64,000 nucleotides of DNA, from contig LLEY01000025.1 in assembly GCA_001414485.1 (NCBI GenBank), positions 62,001 to 126,000 of the forward strand, read 5' to 3'. The translations under genes were made by a program, and so were the position numbers. Origin of the DNA: Calycina herbarum. Taxonomy: Eukaryota; Ascomycota; Leotiomycetes; Helotiales; Pezizellaceae. A model generated the notes under the pieces. The model was given only the letters and a program-made list of their open reading frames with translations, was not told the DNA's origin and searched no databases. Of this stretch, positions 58,832 to 64,000 are shown one piece after another (the first letter of the stretch is position 1; every line of letters begins with the position of its first letter).

Positions 58832-59220
58832 TTACCGTCCAGGATAGTGTCCCATGAATCTGGTGAAGTGGCTGATCATGAGCTGGGCGCTGGTTACGCT
58901 CTCAGCATTTGCCCCCGGGAGGGCTTCTCTGGTGGCAGGCAATCCTTCCCTATCCTGGTTAATATTGCAGTAGTAGTATTTGGCGACTGGCATCGTCAAG
59001 ATGGTATTGTATTGTAATCGGTGTGATGGACTCTGCTCGCTGCCAATCGCCACTCGTCTGCTTTTGATAAAGCTCTCGGAGGGAGAATCTGGCTTTCAGG
59101 GGAGGGCACCCTCATGAGTGGCTTGAGGGTTGGACTGTTTGGTGGTGTTGGAGGAGAGGATTCAACGAAGGCATCCCCCTCCCTAACAGGATGGAGGAGC
59201 GGGTTGTAAAGAGAAAGCAT
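58832..59220 (-). pseudogene. candidate gene broken by a 5-bp duplication, unknown product
   Basis: Minus strand, ATG at 59220 directly after repeat R2. Reads MLSLYNPLLHPVREGDAF, ESSPPTPPNSPTLKP and WRLAASRVHHTDYNT, then hits a stop (IPS and TGA). At that point ACAAT is doubled (ACAATACAAT, about 59010-59020). Leaving out one unit, the next frame runs on for about 70 codons, LTMPVAKYYYCNINQDREG, then AESVTSAQLMISHFTRFMG, to a TAA at 58832. No family recognised. Either a pseudogene or an assembly error. Confidence 0.4.
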
Positions 59221-59246
59221 ATATTTGATATTGGATAATGGGTGTA
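59218..59246 (-). repeat. repeat R2, copy 3
   Basis: Minus strand CTACACCCATTATCCAATAT CAAATATATG, ending in the ATG used for 58832-59220. Confidence 0.7.
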
Positions 59247-59330
59247 GTGCTACGCATCCTTCTTTCACTTTCGGAAACTTCCTGAGTCTGCAGACATCTC
59301 GACTATTTATTATTCGGGCAGATGCAAAGC

Positions 59331-59726
59331 TCAGGTGTGGTTTTCTGAAAATTCCCCGGATGAAAAAAGAAAAATTGAGTGCGGGTTAAAAGACCTTAAA
59401 AGACACAAAGTTCTCTCCAAACCGAAGTAAAGAGGAAGTGAGAAGGGTTTCCAATGGCCACGGAACAGGAAAAGCGGGAACCATAAAAGACGAGTTACCA
59501 TCATCATAAGACTTTTGGCAACTGTACTGCATCCTCTGGCTTGGCTAGTGACCATTTTACACAATTCGGGGTCGAAATAGTATGTCTGAAACAATAAGGT
59601 TAGCCTAATACCTGTAATCAGGTTGATATACATAAAGGAATGTAGCAGTCGACGAAAGATACTTACTACTGGTCGATCAGTTGCGGACATGAGATATTGA
59701 TAAAGCTGTTCACTAGCTGGGGCCAT
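59331..59726 (-). pseudogene. candidate exon, paralogous to 59897-60276 (uncertain)
   Basis: Minus strand, 131 open codons. 59530-59440 (VTRLLWFPLFLFRGHWKPFS) aligns at DNA level, about 70 percent by eye, with 60080-59990 (ATHHPWNLPSPLRAYSGTLL), both preceded by a pyrimidine-rich TTTCAG acceptor-like site. This indicates duplicated exons that have diverged. Family unknown. Confidence 0.3.
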
Positions 59727-59896
59727 GCGACAAACACCTCAAGGAACCCCCCGTCCTTGGGAAATAGGAGAGCTTGAGTACCCACCTTGTAGTTACAGAG
59801 GGGGGAAAAGCCATTTGAGATTGAAGACGACAGGCGAGGCATTTTCTTCAATTGGAAAAAAAGAAATCTCACGAGTCTAAGGAATGATGGTACTAT

Positions 59897-60276
59897 TTAC
59901 TTGGTTAGCAAGATCGTCCTAAAAGATTGCCGCAAGGCCAAAGTTAACTTACCTAATCTCAATGTGATATTGGTACACCTGTTAACGGTCCAGGGGCGGG
60001 AGAAAGTGAGAAGGGTTCCCGAATAGGCACGTAACGGAGAAGGGAGGTTCCATGGATGATGAGTTGCCACGAGGTCGACCCACAATTTGGTGAAATGCCC
60101 ATGGACAGCAAGTGGTGTCTGAAATAAGTCATCCGTCTATCGTAATTTTCGTTCGCTCCTTCCAAATACTGCAGGTATGTATCTAGGAAGCAACTCAGGC
60201 CCCCTATGTTCATTTCTAAATCTGATTGGAACGAACTATAGAGAGGATTGAGAGGTTTGTACTGAAGAACGGCCAA
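59897..60276 (-). pseudogene. candidate exon, paralogous to 59331-59726 (uncertain)
   Basis: Minus strand. One frame (60276-59959) reads FQSDLEMNIGGLSCFLDTYL and NYDRRMTYFRHHLLSMG. A second (60085-59897) reads LWVDLVATHHPWNLPSPL. An acceptor-like GACTTATTTCAG at about 60120 would lead into the second frame. Paralogy with 59440-59530 supports that second frame. Family unknown. Confidence 0.3.
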
Positions 60277-60420
60277 ATGGCCCCATCGTGATGATGTTTG
60301 TGAAGGCCCCTAAAGTCAATTCAAGCTGCATCAAGGTTACTAGACCAACTTACACTCACCAACTCATGTACATCCAACTTGTTTTTTTGACTCGTGACAG
60401 CAATGGTCAATAGGCTTCTC

Positions 60421-60530
60421 CATTCACATTTCACGGGCGAAGATGGTCGAGGGTGTGAGCCCCGCCTAAGTTATAATGTGTTTATTACAATCTCAATAAA
60501 AGACATATTACAAGCACTCCAATCCACCCA
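60421..60530. repeat. dispersed repeat R1, copy 3
   Basis: CACGGGCGAAGATGGTCGAG then CCCCGCCTAAGTTATAATGTG. Minus strand contains GTAATAAACAC, a poly(A) signal. Shares the CACTCC..CCACCCA tail with copy 2. Confidence 0.75.
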
Positions 60531-60704
60531 TTTCTTCTGGTCTCTCTGACTCGATCCCCAGCACGTGAGAAGCGGACCCCGATTAAACTGTTTTGTTGAT
60601 ATTGCCGACCAAGTCGAGTGCAATCTTGATGGAAGCATACGGGGTAGGCTATTGGGGCTATCAGTACGGGCATTCTCTGTGGGTTAAACGTAGAAAATGG
60701 TTAC

Positions 60705-60986
60705 CTCAGCGCTAAGAATCTGGATGGAGTCATCCGGACTCTCCAAGATCGTCTCCAATTTGTAGCATAACTCCAAAAATTCCTCCTTTGCCCCCGGTTG
60801 TTTGTGGGTGTAAGTGTCTAAACGCGTTAGCTATATATGAATATTTGCAAAGATCCAACGGTGCTTACTGACCTCTTGTCTGGGAAGAGCCAGTATGACT
60901 TCCCAATGATTGTTCGTTCCAAATCTGCGCCAACATAGTAGCATCCCGAACGCCTTGCAATGAAGCTTGAGATGCGCCTGAAGCAA
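60705..60986 (-). CDS. candidate two-exon fragment of an unrecognised gene
   Basis: Minus-strand exons about 60986-60873 and 60817-60705, joined across a 55-bp intron (donor GTCAGT, branch GCTAACG, acceptor GCGTTTAG) in matching phase. Reading: ASLQGVRDATMLAQIWNEQS, then SHTGSSQTR, then across the junction DTYTHKQPGAKEEFLELCYK, LETILESPDDSIQILSAE. The strong branch site and matched phases support a real gene. The 5' exons were not located. The 3' end is either the TAA at about 60688 (reading through) or lies after another very short intron. Repeat R1 with a poly(A) signal follows about 200 bp on. Confidence 0.42.
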
Positions 60987-61338
60987 GAAGTGACTCTGGT
61001 GTGAAGTAGCCCAGACGGAGTCAATGTTGGATAAGTCAGTACTAAGCTTTTTCCAGTGTTGTCATGAGGTTGGTGAAATCAAAACACGGAATGTTTCTTA
61101 GCTTGCTCTCCAGCTGCACTCAAACCCACTCCACTGGCGTCTTTGCAGGCAGTTACGGCCTAGCAGGCGCTAAAATTGCGACCAGCACGTGTTATGATCC
61201 ATACCTCGATGGAGTACTAGATTTTGGCCAATTTTGGCACGCAATTGGTGAGATTGAAGTCTGGACCGCTGACTACCATGTCATCAAGGGGGTATATTCG
61301 CTTCAAACATTCCATAACTACACCGTTCCGCTCCTCCA

Positions 61339-62215
61339 TTATACCAGATCTCGTAATGATTCGACGAGTTCCAGCAGGATGTGGTAACATCGTCGTCCTC
61401 TTATTCGATGGTTTGAGCACAGCAAGCTTGCATACTCTCGCGTCGGTTGAAAGAAAATTGTCCAGGAACGGGATTTCAAATTGCGCCGAATGTGGATGAA
61501 AACCCTGCGATACATGGATTGGCACAATGTGGAAGAAACGATGGGATCTGAATAATTACCGCTGCTCTTGGCCGGACTCCAATTGGCAATAAGGGCCATT
61601 GATTCGTCCAGCAGAGGGAGGGCTAGCGATTTGTCGTTCTGTAGGTGGGTTTCCGAGATAAGTTCCTACAGAGTAGGCACGGCGATACCATGGGGGGTAG
61701 CCATGGTTGAGGTCAAGAGGAAGGCATCTCGTGTTTGTACTTGCAACCCATTTGGGTGAAGGCGCAGACTCCCTCATGAACCCACTTGTCACAATAGATC
61801 TTCTCACGTCTCTGAGGCGGTGGACTAAAAGTGGCAGATTGAGCATGAACTGTTCCTCAGTGGGTTTCAACACATGCATACCTGGTTGCATATTTTGTTG
61901 TATATTTTGTTGCATGTTTGGCCGGATCACTATCGGCTTTGCAAGGAGCTTGGGTTTCGCGAGAGTATGAGTTGGAAGCTGAATTTTGGTGATACCCGAA
62001 GGCATTGGGAAGAACGTAATTTTTATTGGAATTTGAGTCTCCACGCGAGACTTCAACGGAGTAGGAGGGAGGCAATTTTCGTCTTGTATAGAGGATTCAT
62101 TGGAAAACCTTGCGGTGGCATTCTGGTCGGAACCAAGCTCTTGCAGACCCCTTACTGGCATCCCTGGTAAAGGCGACCAATTACTTGTAGTAATCAAAGA
62201 ACGTCTCCTCATCAT
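61339..62215 (-). CDS. candidate two-exon gene, 273 aa, unknown product
   Basis: Minus-strand exon 1, 62215-61560, starts at ATG ATG (MMRRRSLITTSNWSPLPGMP) and is open for 218 codons with a Gln/Asn/Met-rich stretch (NMQQNIQQNMQPGMH) and LNLPLLVHRLRDVRRSIVTS. A 55-bp intron (61505-61559; GTAATT...ATCGCAG) joins in phase to exon 2, 61504-61339 (FIHIRRNLKSRSWTIFFQPT, LLELVESLRDLV). An alternative frame after the intron (61525-61217) is also open and protein-like, so the 3' half is less sure. The opposite strand (61064-61387) has an open frame too. No family recognised. Confidence 0.4.
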
Positions 62216-64000
62216 TCCCAGAAGTACTGAATCAGATTACTTTTGTCCGTCTGGGTGTTGGGCTTGAAGCAAGAGGTATTGACGTATCCCTGAGGGATAT
62301 CATCAAACAAACTCTCCGCTTAATTTCTCAGACTCTAGGGTGATTTCCAGATGTACTAGAGCATGGCGCGCGACTCTGGGCAATTGGATCCTATTGGAGT
62401 ATCTCCACATTCAGTAGGAGTCGCGGTGATAGTCTTTGTACTGGAGATTAAACTGCTGTTGGTACCACCATTTCGTCGACGGTTGCTTGCGCCAGGCTCA
62501 GTTGAGGTTCCCTTTGTAGGGATCGGCTCAGGCATAAGAGATAGTCAGCTTTTCTCTTTGCTGATTTTCTGCAACTACTTCAGAAAGCGAGAATGAATCT
62601 TCTTTCCGTGTTTGTCGTACAAGATATCCTTGAAACAGATTCTCAAAGCTGGTAGGCTGGTTGGGTCGTTGACGATTGCCTTTGGCGGGCTACCACTGTC
62701 AACTTTATCGTATAGCAGTTTTGAGGCCTTAGTCTCTTCGGTTTGTCTGTCTTTTGTGCCGGACCGAAACCCCCAGGCAGGGTATCACATTCCCAAAGAG
62801 GGGTCCCGAAAGGCTTGCTCAAAGTACCCTGCTTCCGAACTTCCAAACTTCTAAACTTCCAGCACCAACCCATTCCGGGTCTCGTCAGCTGTTCTTCAGC
62901 CATTCAAGGGAGGCATTGTGTCTGCGGGCAAGAGACGAGTAATCGAACCATCAGAGCGTCTGATGGCCTACGCATAGGCATACTCCAATTAGTTTCCGTC
63001 GGGTGGACAACCCGAGGAACCAGAGTACAACCTAATAAAGAAGTTCGACCACTGCGCGATTTTGCTGTTGCCCTGTGAGATTTTCGCCCTTACAACTATA
63101 GCCAAGTCCAAAGAAATCTACTCCACTAGATGGAAGAAGGGTAGCAGGAGCAGAAGTAATAATTGTTGTTAACATTGGCTGCGGGAAAATGGCTAGGGGG
63201 CGCATGAAAAAATGTGTTTTCCGGAGGCATCATATCTTTGTCCATCTTTGAATTTGGAATTTGCGCTGAATTGACTTTCGATTTTCTGGAGTTGGGATGT
63301 TGAAGGTAACGCGTCGATTTTCGATTTTTTTTTTAATTTTTAATTTTTGATATAAGTAGCGATCTCGTGTTGTTGTGATGAAAGATGGGTTTCCACGGCG
63401 CCGACCATATTGTTGAGATTGAGGGACAAAAGGGGTGGTATGCCAAACGCAGGAAAGGGTTGCAGAGCAATTTTCTGACCTGGCTGTATTTACCTCTCGT
63501 CAGTTTTCGGCCAATTCAAGGTTTGTGTAGTGGATCTGCTGCAACATAACCACATGCCTCTGAAACTACAGCATCGCGCTTTACAAGACTTCCCTCTGGA
63601 GTAGTTTAACGTGTACAAGCACTTTGGTAACCGGTGTGATGATTAGCTTAAGTTTGGGTGAGTTGAAGCTGCATGGGGTCTGCATCTGGTCTGTCCTTTG
63701 CAATCATGGTTGCGGCGGCAACCTTTCCAGCTGTCTCTGGGAATATGACTTGGAAACTCAATCGGGATGTGTGTATCTTAACACCGATGTCCCATGCTCT
63801 CATTGCAACTACCCCAAGGTCAGCAAGTCTTGGTTTCCCTCGCTAGATACCGACTGCTTGCAGCCTCCTGTCAAGTTCTCTCCGGTTGCTTATGGGTGTT
63901 CCAATAGCGCCAAAGCGTATAATGAGCGCCGAAAGGAACCGAGACAACCAATCCCTGGTCGGGGATGATTCTCTGGCTTGAGACCAGACGGAGGTTGAGA
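62216..64000. other. no supported gene; one Cys-rich open frame at 63624-63968
   Basis: Short overlapping frames in several phases at 62363-63078. A T-rich run at 63323-63350. On the plus strand 63624-63968 (first ATG at 63639) is Cys-rich (LCNHGCGGNLSSC, VPCSHCNYPKVS, DTDCLQPP) and open for 114 codons. It has no clear signal peptide or splice context and runs to near the window end. I do not call it a gene. Confidence 0.3.

Noticed and set aside
61064..61387. 107-codon plus-strand frame as a secreted protein
   Set aside because: Has a weakly hydrophobic start, but it overlaps minus-strand exon candidates with better splice support; evidence for either is thin.

Overview
The window is nuclear DNA of a filamentous ascomycete (Pezizomycotina). 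Three things point there: one gene with short GT-AG introns carrying CTAAC-type branch sites, typical fungal transposons (Ty3/gypsy chromovirus, Ty1/copia, Tad1-like LINE, Fot1/pogo), and a mutation pattern in the repeats that looks like repeat-induced point mutation (RIP). CpA and TpG are almost gone, TpA is very common, and old Gln/Trp codons have become TAA/TAG. The species cannot be named from this sequence.

Layout. About 1-41,420 is an AT-rich, RIP-damaged island made almost wholly of nested transposons, with no intact gene: five copies or fragments of one gypsy chromovirus (about 430-470 bp LTRs, chromodomain, and an antisense reading frame near the 3' end); one complete second gypsy element with 329-bp LTRs and a 5-bp target duplication (9824-15742); a probable gag-only LTR element around it; three Fot1/pogo copies with TIRs; a 5'-truncated copia element split by a full-length Tad1-like LINE (27158-32865) with a 17-bp target duplication; and two copies of a small orphan solo LTR with perfect 5-bp duplications.

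At about 41.4-41.6 kb a GC-rich, simple-repeat stretch marks an abrupt boundary. From there to 64,000 base composition is normal and CpA/TpG are present. The only confident gene is a three-exon WLM-domain (Wss1-type) metalloprotease, 43226-44775 (+), starting 1.8 kb from the boundary. A 479-bp Tc1/mariner-type MITE lies at 46597-47075.

From about 47 to 62 kb I see only short open frames, mostly on the minus strand. Some join into phase-consistent exon sets (58196-58736, 61339-62215, 60705-60986), some look broken (58832-59220, 52324-53236), and several short sequences recur two or three times (55.6, 57.6 and 60.4 kb; 57.0, 57.4 and 59.2 kb; 59.5 and 60.05 kb). I read this as a small, diverging, probably decaying tandem family of unrecognised genes. 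Its functions are unknown to me and these models are low confidence.
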